Shown here: positions 34,948-42,873 of the stretch, in pieces
How positions within the stretch are numbered: position 1 is the first letter of the stretch
Layout of the letters: each line of letters opens with the position of its first letter
From: Fodinicola feengrottensis
GTDB taxonomy: Bacteria > Actinomycetota > Actinomycetes > Mycobacteriales > HKI-0501
Assembly (NCBI RefSeq): GCF_010993775.1
Contig: NZ_WOTO01000074.1
Coordinates: 1 to 42,873, forward strand
Length of the DNA: 42,873 nt
Reading direction: 5' to 3'
Made by a program: the position numbers and the translations under genes
Notes under the pieces: model-generated
What the model was told of the DNA's origin: nothing
Databases searched by the model: none
Seen by the model: only the letters and a program-made list of their open reading frames with translations

Positions 34948-35783
34948 TCAGGCCGTGATTACCGACGCGATTGCGGTGACCTGCTCGGGATCAGAGGCCC
35001 ACACGTAGAGGATCACGTCTCGTCGGCGTCCAGCTTCTCGGCGTCCGCGACGATCGCGTGGATCTGCTCGGGCTGGTCGAGCATGCTGGCCGCGACATGA
35101 TGGCCGTACGGTTCGCCGTAGTAGGCGAGCGCGTTGGCCCTCGCCTCGGTCGCCGCCGGCGTACCGAGCGCGGCGTTTACCTGGACGACGATCCGCGGCT
35201 CGCCGTCCCGGCCGGCCTGCCGCCACGACTCACGCACCGCGTCGATGGATCTTGGCCAGCCCTGCGGCGGGCCGGCCGCGAGCAAGCCGTGGCCCCATTT
35301 CGCGACACGCGCGAGAGCGGCCGGAGCGAAGGCCCCGAAGAGGATCTCCGGACCGCCGGGCGTCAGCGGAGCGGGTCCAACCGAGTCGCCCTTCCAGAGC
35401 TCGCGCAGCTCGACCATCTGAGCGTCCAGCCGCTGGCCACGGGTCTTCAGGTCCACTCCGGAAACCGTGTAATAATCGTCGTCGCGGCCACCGATGCCGA
35501 GCCCGAGGGTGAACCGGCCCCGACCGGACAGCCGATCGAGGGTCGCCACCTGCTTGGCGAGCAACGGTGTTTCCCGGATCGGCGCCAGCAGCACCTCGGT
35601 CTGCAGCCGGATCCGCTCGGTCGCACCAGCCAACATCGCGAGCGTGACCAGCGGTTCGGGGTTGTCGTAAACGAGCCGGTCGAGAAGCCCGAGGGTGGAG
35701 AACGGGCCGGCGTCGGCGCGGCGGGCCCACTCCAGCAGGGTGGCGCGGTCGGCGACGGGCGGTAGCCCAAGTCCGATTTTCAT
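34948..35783 (-). CDS. LLM-class (luciferase-like) F420-type oxidoreductase
   Basis: About 278-residue luciferase-like flavin/F420-dependent oxidoreductase. N-end MKIGLGLPPVADRATLLEWA, then DRLVYDNPEPLVTLAMLAGA, IRLQTEVLLAPIRETPLLAK, LDRLSGRGRFTLGLGIGGRD and GGPEILFGAFAPAALAR follow the family TIM-barrel order. One indel near 35015 breaks the tail; restored, ILYVWASDPEQVTAIASV ends at 34948. ATG 35783 starts at the conserved MKIG. The cofactor (F420 or FMN) cannot be fixed from sequence alone; F420 is usual for actinobacterial members. Confidence 0.85.
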
Positions 35784-35967
35784 GGGGACAAACCTCTCAG
35801 AAGAGCAGCGAAACGGACAGCCGCCCCTCTGTCGCACCGGTTGGTACGACGATCCGCCGTCTGCGGATCTCTTGCGGTCCTCGTTGTCGACCGCCGACTC
35901 CTCCGTGTGCGGCAAGCGCGCGGGGAGCTTGTGTAGTTTATCAGCCGGCATCGGGCATCATGGGGCC

Positions 35968-36894
35968 GTGACTGGACCTTTGATGCTGCTGGACTCGGCC
36001 GGGCTGTGGTTCCGGGCGTTCTACGCTATTCCCGACAAGATCACCGCGCCCGACGGCACCCCCGTCAACGCCGTCCGGGGCTTCTGCGACATGCTCTCGA
36101 CCCTCGTCCAACAGCGCCAGCCGTCCCGACTGGTGGCGTGCCTCGACCTGTCCTGGCGGCCGGCGTGGCGAGTCGAACTACTACCCACGTACAAGACCCA
36201 CCGCCTGGACCTCGGCGGCCCGCCCGGCGCCGAGGACACCCCGGACCCACTGGCGGCACAGATCCCGGTCATCCTGGAGATCCTGGCCGCCTTCGGTATT
36301 GCCACCGCCGGTGCGCTGGACTACGAAGCCGACGACATCATTGGGACTCTGGCCACCCGCGGCCCGTCGCCGGTCGAGGTCATCACCGGCGACCGCGACC
36401 TGATCCAGCTCGCCTCCGATGCCGACGGCATCGCGGTGCTCTACATCGGCGCCGGCATCAGGAAAATGGTCGTGATGGACGACGCGACCGTGCAGGCGAA
36501 GTACGGCGTCCCGCCGTCCGGCTACGCGGATTTCGCCGCTCTGCGAGGAGATCCCAGCGACGGCCTGCCCGGAGTGCCGGGAGTTGGTGACAAAACCGCG
36601 TCGGGCCTGATCGCGAAGTACGGGTCGCTGGACAATCTGATCGCCGCCCTCGACGACGAAACCGACACAGCCTTGGGGCGTACGCACCGAGCCAAACTCA
36701 CCACCGCCCGGGACTACCTGATCGCCGCCCAAAAAGTAGTGCGAGTCGTCCGCGACATCGACCTCCCCGTACTGGACGACGCCATTCCCGCCACGCCAGT
36801 CGACCCAGCCGCCCTGGCCTCGTTGGGCGAACGCTGGGGCGTAGCGAACTCCATCGGCCGGCTCGGGGTGGCCCTCGGCAGCGTCTCGACATAG
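35968..36894 (+). CDS. 5'-3' exonuclease (PolA exonuclease-domain type)
   Basis: 308-residue stand-alone flap/5'-3' exonuclease, like the exonuclease domain of DNA polymerase I. Start MLLDSAGLWFRAFYA with metal Asp, AVRGFCDMLSTL, ACLDLSWRPAWR, DYEADDIIGTLA and VITGDRDLIQLA carry the acidic ligands; DGLPGVPGVGDKTASGLIAK is the helix-three-turn-helix that grips DNA. GTG 35968 fits the family start. It lies next to helY, as Rv2090 does in mycobacteria, which supports a shared role in DNA processing. Element B separates the two here. Confidence 0.9.
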   Translation: MTGPLMLLDSAGLWFRAFYAIPDKITAPDGTPVNAVRGFCDMLSTLVQQRQPSRLVACLDLSWRPAWRVELLPTYKTHRLDLGGPPGAEDTPDPLAAQIPVILEILAAFGIATAGALDYEADDIIGTLATRGPSPVEVITGDRDLIQLASDADGIAVLYIGAGIRKMVVMDDATVQAKYGVPPSGYADFAALRGDPSDGLPGVPGVGDKTASGLIAKYGSLDNLIAALDDETDTALGRTHRAKLTTARDYLIAAQKVVRVVRDIDLPVLDDAIPATPVDPAALASLGERWGVANSIGRLGVALGSVST

Positions 36895-37135
36895 GTGGCC
36901 TGGGTTGAGGGCGGTGTCTGCTGCGGGGTGAGTGGCCTGGTTGGGAGTGGTGCGGGCTGGGGGGATGAGTGGCCTGGTTAGGAGTGGTGCGGGCTGCGGG
37001 GGTGAGTGCCCGGGTTAGGAGTGGTGCGGGTGGGGCTGGGGGGATGAGTGGCCTGGTTAGGGGTGGTGTGGGCTGCGGGGATGGGCGCCTGGGTTAAGGG
37101 CGGTGTCTGTGAGGGTGCGGCGTCTCGTCTACCAG

Positions 37136-37194
37136 GCACGAGAAAACCCCACCCCGACACCAAAGGGCGGTGTCGGGGTGGGGTTTTCTCGTGC
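37136..37194 (+). repeat. Element B hairpin 1
   Basis: Perfect 26-base arms, 37136-37161 and 37169-37194, with loop AAAGGGC. Starts GCACGAGAAAACCCC, unlike element A, but with the same place, length and loop size. Confidence 0.9.
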
Positions 37195-37257
37195 TTACTG
37201 CCGATGCGCCCTGTGTTTCTGGCGCCTTCGGCGCGGGGCGCCGTCGACTACGGCTAC

Positions 37258-37312
37258 GAGAGTCCGCCTTTGTAGGCCCGCAAAGACCGCGGGCCTGCAA
37301 AGGCGGACGCTC
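37258..37312 (+). repeat. Element B hairpin 2
   Basis: Arms of 24 bases, 37258-37281 and 37289-37312, loop AAAGACC. Twenty-two pairs match, one is G-T, one is mismatched. The outer GAG...CTC ends agree with element A while the middle of the stem differs. Confidence 0.85.
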
Positions 37313-37376
37313 CTGCCGGAGGGGCGACAACATCGGCCTGGCGGCCGATGGCGCCGAACGGGGTTGGGTGCCGTCT

Positions 37377-37922
37377 AAGTTGACGAACTTGATGGAAATG
37401 GTGACGGTTCTGCTCGGGGTGGGGACCGTGGGGTTGGGTGCCGTACGAAGTTGACCAACTTTGGTTTAGAGGTGACGGTGCCGCGCGGGGTGAGGTCAGT
37501 GGGGTTGGGTGCCGTACGAAGTTGACCAACTTTGGTTTTTTAGAGGTGACGGTGCCGCGCGGGGTGAGGTCAGTGGGGTTGGGTGCCGTACGAAGTTGAC
37601 CAACTTTGGTTTAGAGGTGACGGTGCCGCGCGGGGTGAGGTCAGTGGGGTTGGGTGCCGTACGAAGTTGACCAACTTTGGTTTAGAGGTGACGGTGCCGC
37701 GCGGGGTGAGGTCAGTGGGGTTGGGTCCCGTACAAAGTTGACCAACCTTGGTTTAGAGGTGACGGTGCCGCGCGGGGTGAGGTCAGCGGGGCTGGGTCCC
37801 GTACGAAGTTGACCAACTTTGGTTTACAGGTGACGGTGCTGCGCGGGGTGAGGTCAGTGGGGTTGGGTCCCGTCTAAGTTGACGAACTTTGGTTTGGAGG
37901 TGACGGTCCCGCGGGGGTTTGG
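37377..37922 (+). repeat. Element B iteron array (eight 71-bp units)
   Basis: Units begin at 37377, 37448, 37519, 37593, 37664, 37735, 37806 and 37876; spacing is 71 except one 74 (extra T residues) and one 70. Core AAGTTGACCAACTT is present in inner units; the first and last have GACGAAC. The array stops directly at the 3' end of helY. Confidence 0.9.
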
Positions 37923-37923
37923 G

Positions 37924-40735
37924 TTAGCCCAGAGAGGACCAGGCGACGACGCCGCGGCGGACGGCGCCTACGGCCTCCCTGGCGGTGGCCGCGAGTGGTG
38001 AGCCGGCGGCGGCGGCTCCGGTGAGTTGGTCCAGGAGGTCGACTACTTGGCGGCACCAGCGGACGAAGTCGCCGGCTGGTAGTTCGCCGTCTGGGCCGGA
38101 GCCGGAGGTGGAACGCAGGACGCGCTCCAACGACTCGCCGCGGGCCCATCTGTAGACCGGCCAGACGAAGCCGTGCTCAGGTTGGCGGGTGAGGGACAGG
38201 CCGCGTTCGGATTCGTCCGCTTCCACCTCGGCCCAGACGCGAGCGGTGGCGGCGAGGGCGTCGGCGAGCGGTCCTCGTGGCACGGCGCCGGGCTCTTCGC
38301 CTGGGCCGCGTGCCTCGTACACGATCGCGGCAACCGCGGCGGCCAGCTCGGCCGGGTTGAGGCTGTCCCAGGTGCCCTGTCGCAGGCATTCGGCGACCAG
38401 CAGGTCCGACTCCGACCAGATCCGGGACAGTCGGCGACCGATCGCGGTGACTTCGTCCGCGGTGCCGGCGAGCTCGGTCGATGGTGAGTCGATCGCAGTC
38501 TCGCTCTCGTGCGGCAACAGATAGCCTCGCGACTCCAGCAGTTCGCAGACCCGGTCGAAGGTCCGGGCCAGCGTGTTCGTACGGTTCGACACCCGCCGCC
38601 GGAGGGTCTCGGTTTCCCGGCTCAGCCGGTGATAGCGCTCAGCCCAGCGGGCATGGTCCTCACGGTCGGAGCAGCCATGGCAGGGATGCCGGCGCATCGA
38701 CTCGCGTAGTTCCAGCAGCTCGTCGTCGTCGCCGCCAGCGGCCCGGCGGCGCCGGGACACCGGCACCTCGACCCCGGCGTTGCGCAGCGTCGAGGACAGG
38801 TCTTTGCGAGCCTGCGGCGAGCGGTGGTCGAAGCTCTTGGGCACTTTCACCCGACCCAGCGGCCGCACGTCACCAGTGAAGTCGGCCGGGGACAGCCGGC
38901 CGGCCCAGCGCTGGTCCGTGAGCACCAGCGGGCGCGGCTCGTTCAGCCCGGACACGCCCGGGTCCAGGACCACCGCCAGCCCAGACCGGCGGCCGGTGGG
39001 CACGTAGATCACGTCCCCACTTTTTTTTGAGCGCCTCCAACGTTTTCAGGGTGGCAGCGCGGCGTTGCGCGCCGCGGTTGCGAGACAGCGCCTTCTCCCG
39101 GTCGCCAATGGTCGTACGCAGCCGGAAATAGTCCTCGAAGTCACCGAGGTGGCACGTCAACGCCTTCTGGTAGCCGGCCAGCGCCTCGACGTTGTGCTGG
39201 ACCTGCCGGACCAGCCCGACCACCGACCGGTCCGCTTGGAACTGGGCGAAGCTGGACTCCAGCAGCTCCCGGGCCCGGGCCCGGCCGACCGAGCCGACCA
39301 GGTTGACGGCCATGTTGTACGACGGCCGGAACGAGGACTTCAGCGGATAGGTACGAGTGGAGGCCAGCCCGGCGACATGCCGTGGGTCGGTGCCGGGCGC
39401 CCAGACCACGACGGCGTGCCCCCCTCGATGTCGATGCCGCGCCGGCCGGCCCGGCCGGTGAGCTGCGTGTACTCCCCTGGCGTGATGTCGACATGTGCCT
39501 CACCGTTGTACTTCACCAGCCGCTCGAGCACGACCGTACGGGCCGGCATGTTGATGCCCAGCGCCAAAGTCTCGGTCGCGAACACCGCTTTTACCAGGCC
39601 GCGGACGAAAAGGTCCTCGACGATCTCCTTGAAGGTTGGCAGCATGCCGGCGTGGTGGGCGGCGAGGCCGCGCTCCAGGCCCTCCATGAACTCCCAGTAA
39701 CCGAGCAGCTGCAGGTCCTCGGCGCCGAGATCGGTCGTGTGTTTGTCCGCGATCCGGCGGATTTCCATCCGCTCGTCGGTGGTGGTCAGCCGCAGCCCGG
39801 CCCGCAGGCACTGCTGGACGGCGGCGTCGCAGCCGGCCCGGCTGAAGATGAACGTGATCGCCGGCAACAGCCCTTCGCGGTCGAGCCGCTCGACCACGTC
39901 CGAGCGCGACGGCACCAGACCCCGGTGCGTACGACGGGAGGCCGGTCCACCCTGCCGGCGGCCCCGGGCCCGGCGCGAACGAGCCCTCCGAGCTGCGCCG
40001 GAGCAGGTCACGGGTGTGCCGCAGCAGGTTCTCGTCCACGTCCTTGGTGACCGCGCCGGACTTGGTGGTGAACAGGTCGAACATCCGGTTGCCGACCAGC
40101 ATGTGCTGCCAGAGCGGCACCGGCCGGTGCTCGTCCACGACAACGGCGGTCTGCCCGCGCACGGTCACCAGCCAGTCGGCGAACTCCTCGGTGTTGCTCA
40201 CCGTCGCCGACAGCGAAATCAGAGACACCGACGCGGGCAGATGGATGATGACTTCTTCCCAGACAGCGCCCCGAAAACGGTCCGCCAGGTAGTGCACCTC
40301 GTCCATCACGACATAGCCCAGACCGTCCAAAGTGGACGATCCGACATACAGCATGTTGCGCAGCACCTCGGTAGTCATCACCAGCACCGGTGCGCCCGAG
40401 TTGATGGCGTTGTCGCCGGTCAGTAGGCCGACGTTGGCGGCACCGTGACGGGCCACCATATCGGCGTACTTCTGGTTGGACAGCGCCTTGATCGGAGTCG
40501 TGTAAAAGCACTTGCGACCCTGATTGAGGGCCAAATGGACAGCGAACTCACCGACCACCGTCTTGCCGGCGCCGGTGGGTGCCGCGACCAGCACACCAGA
40601 TCCGTCCTCGACGGCTTTGCAGGCCCGCAGCTGGAAGTCGTCCAACTCGAACTCGAGACCGGCGGCGAACTCGGCGACCTGCCGGTAGGCGGCCCGTTCC
40701 TGGGAGCGGCTGAACCGCTCGGCTGGGCTGCTCAT
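37924..40735 (-). CDS. helY: Ski2-like DEVH-box helicase HelY (frames broken)
   Basis: About 935-residue superfamily 2 helicase of the Ski2/Mtr4 group; the mycobacterial homologue is HelY. Motif I APTGAGKT, Ia TTPIKALSNQKY, II VMDEVHYLADR, III SLSATVSN, IV region ITFIFSRAGCD, V ETLALGINMPART, VI QLTGRAGRRGID. The C-terminal half (AYNMAV-like SYNMAVNLVGSVGRARAREL, then DHARWAERYHRLSRE coiled coil, and the helical DSHCT-like end GDFVRWCRQVVDLLDQL) is complete. Frame repairs are needed near 39950, at a six-C run (39419-39424), and at T8 39021-39028. ATG 40735. Probable role in RNA or DNA unwinding; the neighbouring exonuclease supports nucleic acid processing. Confidence 0.9.
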
Positions 40736-40805
40736 ATCACCAGGCTACGGCGTGACCGCGGCCGCCACGGCAACCGGCCGGGTGACCCCGGTCGCGCCGC
40801 CTGGA

Positions 40806-41335
40806 TCACCGTCGGTACGCGACGGTCAGCACGTCGAGCTGGCCCTGCACTTCGCGGAGCAGGTCGGCCAGCGCCCGGCCGGTCGGCGCCGGCAGTCGAC
40901 CGAAAAAAGCGCGGACTGCGCCGCGTTCGCGGCCAACACCGCCGCCTCAGCGGTTCGTACGCCTTGCGCTGTCAACTCCACCCACGAGCTGCGCCGGTCG
41001 TCCGGGTCGGCTCCCCTGGTCACCAGCCCAGCCGCGGTCAGCCGGTGCAGCACGTTGGTGGTGCCGCCGGACGACAGCGACAGCGACTTGGTCAGCTCGT
41101 TGGGCTTGCCCCGGAATGGCGCGCCGCTGCTGCGCAGCCGCGCGAGCACCTCGTACTCGGCCTTGGTCAGACCCAGTTTGTCCAGCTCAGCGAGGGTAAC
41201 CGCGTCCACCAGCCCGGCCAGCCGGCCGATCCGCTTGCTCAGCTCCAGGGACAGGTTCGCCACCTCGGGCAGCTCCGTGCGCCACGCCGCGACGATGCCG
41301 TCGATCATGTCTGGCGAAGCGTTCCCGGAACTCAC
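40806..41335 (-). CDS. MarR-family transcriptional regulator
   Basis: About 176-residue winged-helix regulator. Recognition part GKPNELTKSLSLSSGGTTNV, then RLTAAGLVTRGADPDDRRSS with the MarR wing signature DxxDRR, and helical ends for dimerisation. A run of six A at 40903-40908 (plus strand) breaks the frame at the end; removing one restores ALFGRLPAPTGRALADLLRE and a tail ending VAYRR at TGA 40806. GTG 41335 is the start. The palindrome at 41362-41377 just upstream is the likely autoregulatory site. Confidence 0.85.
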
Positions 41336-41361
41336 CCCGAAAGACTATCCGGTCGGTAACT

Positions 41362-41377
41362 AGCTTTACAGAAAGCT
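41362..41377. promoter_or_regulatory. Palindromic operator upstream of marR
   Basis: AGCTTT-ACAG-AAAGCT, a perfect 6-base inverted repeat with a 4-base spacer, 27 bases before the marR start. Size and place fit a MarR dimer site. Confidence 0.5.
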
Positions 41378-41537
41378 GTCCGCAGGGCCGAAGGTCCCGG
41401 CCGTACGAGCGTTCGGTTATTGAATCCTCACCTATTGTCAGAGCGGTTTTCCGGTTCAGTGGGCCGTACGCACGCCATCATTCGTTCGTCGGCGTACAAG
41501 AGTGCGCCTTTTCTCGGCCAAGTTCCTGGAGTTCGCC

Positions 41538-41681
41538 ATGGCCACAGATCTTCTCGACGACGACGTCACTACCCACCGCGGCTACCGCGGCCGGCACCGC
41601 CGGACCGGCGCGCTGACAGCCGCCGTACTGGGTGTGTTCGCGACGCTGGTCAGTGCGCGGCGAAGTTCGGAAATCGCCTAG
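41538..41681 (+). CDS. Small 47-residue membrane protein
   Basis: ATG 41538 to TAG 41681. Acidic start MATDLLDDDVTTH, a basic patch RGYRGRHRRTG, then one hydrophobic segment ALTAAVLGVFATLVSA and a short polar tail. GGAG at 41528-41531 is 6 bases before the start. The layout is that of a single-span protein with the positive patch inside. It lies 63 bases before the FAD monooxygenase and may share its transcript. Confidence 0.5.
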   Translation: MATDLLDDDVTTHRGYRGRHRRTGALTAAVLGVFATLVSARRSSEIA

Positions 41682-41693
41682 CCGCCACCGCCA

Positions 41694-41737
41694 CCACTGG
41701 GTACGGTGTACGCAACAGAGTACGGCGTACCCAGTGG
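41694..41737 (+). promoter_or_regulatory. Large inverted repeat over the monooxygenase ribosome site
   Basis: Arms of 18 bases (41694-41711 and 41720-41737) with an 8-base loop; 16 of 18 pairs match, and the outer 12 (CCACTGGGTACG) are perfect. The right arm covers the first two bases of the GGAGG ribosome site at 41736-41740. Options are a repressor operator (the half-sites GTACGGTGTAC and GTACGGCGTAC are similar), a terminator of the small gene upstream, or an RNA hairpin that hides the ribosome site. Confidence 0.6.
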
Positions 41738-41744
41738 AGGATGT

Positions 41745-42873
41745 GTGCACGGCGAAACCACCTCGGTCCTGGTCGTGGGCGGCAGCAGCGTCGGCCTGAC
41801 GGCCGCCCTGCTCCTGGCCCGCCAGGGCATCCGAACGACAGTAATCGAGCGGCGCGACGGCGTGTCGATCCATCCCCGGGCGCTTGGGCTCGGGTTGCGC
41901 GCCGCCGAGGTGCTGCAGGCAGCCGGCCTGACCGAACAACTCGCGGCGGTCCAGCGGCCGACCGGGGCCGCCATCGGCCGGATCGACGTGCAGCGGGTGG
42001 TCGGTACTGACTTCGCCAGCGGCGCCAACCAACCGACGCAGCCCCTTGAGCATGGGCGAGCAGACAGCCTTCGACACGTTCACGCCGGCCACCACCGGCA
42101 GTCTCAGCCAGGACCGGCTCGATCTGGTGCTGCTGACAGCCGCCGTCGCCGAGGGTGTGACCGTACGTTTCAACGCCGAGTTGGAAGGTCTCGACCAGGA
42201 TGCGCGGGGCGTACGAGCGACTGTCCGTACGAGCGACGGACCGCGGCTGATCGAAGCCGACTATCTGGTGGCCGCGGACGGAGCCAACAGCGCGGCCCGC
42301 GACTTGGCCGGCATCCCCCGCTCCGGCGCCGGCAAGCTGGCCGCCGGCTATGTCATCAACACCCTCTTCGACGCCGACCTGAGCGAGCTGATCCCGGCCA
42401 ACGCCTTTGGCATGTGCGGGATCCGCAACGACGACGTCGGTGGAATCCTGATCCCGATCGATTACCCGCATCGCTGGGCGTTCCACATCATGAACGCCGG
42501 CATCGAGACTGTCGATGACTACCCGGCCGAGCGTTGTGCCACGCTCGTACGGGCCGCGATCGGCGTACCCGACCTGCCGGTGGAAATCCTCAGCACGCTG
42601 CCGTGGCGATCAAGCAGGTGGCTCGCCGACCGGTATCGCGAAGGCCGCGTCTTCCTGGTCGGCGACGCCGCCCACGTGATGCCGCCGACCGGTGGTTTCG
42701 GCCTGAACACTGGGATCCCGGACGCCGACAACCTGGCCTGGAAGCTCGCACTGGTGGGTCGCGGGGTGGCTGGGGAAAGCCTGCTGGACACGTACGAGGC
42801 CGAGCGGCGAGTGCTCGCCGAATTCACCCAGGATCAGGTGCTGTTGCGGGCGCAGCACATGGAAATCCATTGG
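41745..42873 (+). CDS. FAD-dependent aromatic monooxygenase (PheA/TfdB type), partial
   Basis: Flavin hydroxylase, at least 376 residues, cut by the window end. FAD fold VLVVGGSSVGLTAALLLARQ, then RDGVSIHPRALGLGLRAAEV, the DG motif LVAADGANSAARDL and the GD motif VFLVGDAAHVMPPTGGFGLN with TGIPDADNLAWKLA. These mark class A monooxygenases that hydroxylate phenols, polyketides or drugs such as rifampicin or tetracycline. The usual GxGxxG reads GGSSVG. One indel near 42050 joins the halves. GTG 41745 has GGAGG 4 bases upstream. The inverted repeat before it suggests induction by its substrate or a related compound. Confidence 0.85.

Larger units (their letters stand above)
36896..37922 (+). repeat. 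Composite repeat element B
   Basis: About 1 kb of noncoding DNA between convergent genes (exonuclease and helY). Same order as element A: GT-rich 37-38 bp repeats (36896-37110), conserved lead through GTCTCGTCTACCAG, hairpin 1 (37136-37194), conserved spacer, hairpin 2 (37258-37312), small hairpin (37331-37350), then eight 71-bp iterons from 37377. The stretch from the lead to the first iteron is nearly identical to A outside the hairpin stems. Both copies lie on the same strand, although their flanking genes are arranged differently. Confidence 0.85.

Noticed and set aside
37377..37922. CRISPR array
   Set aside because: The 71-bp units are contiguous and nearly identical over their whole length, with no unique spacers, and no cas genes are present.
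1..42873. tRNA, rRNA, tmRNA, RNase P RNA or common riboswitches
   Set aside because: I looked for T-arm sequences, conserved cores and typical leaders on both strands and found none that I could support.

Overview
The window is high-GC actinobacterial DNA. Four things support this. It carries the RNA polymerase-binding protein gene rbpA behind a SigR-type promoter. It has an lnt / ppm1 / fxsA group near rbpA, and a helY helicase next to a 5'-3' exonuclease, both typical actinobacterial neighbourhoods. It also has F420-type and mycothiol-type enzyme families, and many GTG starts. I cannot name the genus. No rRNA, tRNA, CRISPR array or transposase was seen.

Reading quality matters here. About half of the protein genes need one or more frame changes to restore a normal product. 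Many changes fall in homopolymers or short tandem repeats, for example G6 at 6337-6342, T8 at 39021-39028 and GGAC repeats near 11550. I read these as sequence indels, not as mass pseudogenisation, and give gene spans across them.

Layout. 1-8.4 kb: sugar-binding lipoprotein, two MFS exporters, DinB/maleylpyruvate-isomerase-like protein, XRE regulator, second-type methionine aminopeptidase, two VOC proteins with PadR and ArsR regulators, and an AcrVA2-like hypothetical. 8.4-11.7 kb: a large LuxR (LAL) regulator overlapping a small LuxR-HTH gene. 11.8-19.3 kb: the most interesting gene set. Two dynamin-like GTPases flank a membrane-anchored GrpE-like protein, followed by a very acidic protein and an alpha/beta hydrolase. 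Convergent to them is an Hsp70 with a proline-rich tail and a C-terminal membrane anchor in place of a substrate-binding domain. Together these suggest a membrane-bound chaperone plus membrane-remodelling system.

19.5-26.2 kb: glycerophosphodiester phosphodiesterase, an NmrA-family oxidoreductase behind a textbook MerR/SoxR promoter, composite repeat element A, an Atg22-like transporter, and a divergent P450/TetR pair. 26.2-36.9 kb: rbpA, zinc-ribbon protein, CEOS/alanine-dehydrogenase-like enzyme, desaturase, fxsA, a truncated ppm1, lnt, amidohydrolase, Lrp regulator, F420-type oxidoreductase and exonuclease. 36.9-42.9 kb: composite repeat element B, helY, MarR regulator, a small membrane protein and an FAD monooxygenase that runs off the end.

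Elements A (21.24-22.11 kb) and B (36.90-37.92 kb) share the same four-part plan: GT-rich tandem repeats of about 37 bp, two long hairpins, a conserved spacer, and an array of 71-bp units each carrying a 14-bp palindrome. The hairpin stems differ between copies while pairing is kept and the 7-base loops are nearly constant. I do not recognise this element from known families. It is the best candidate for something undescribed.
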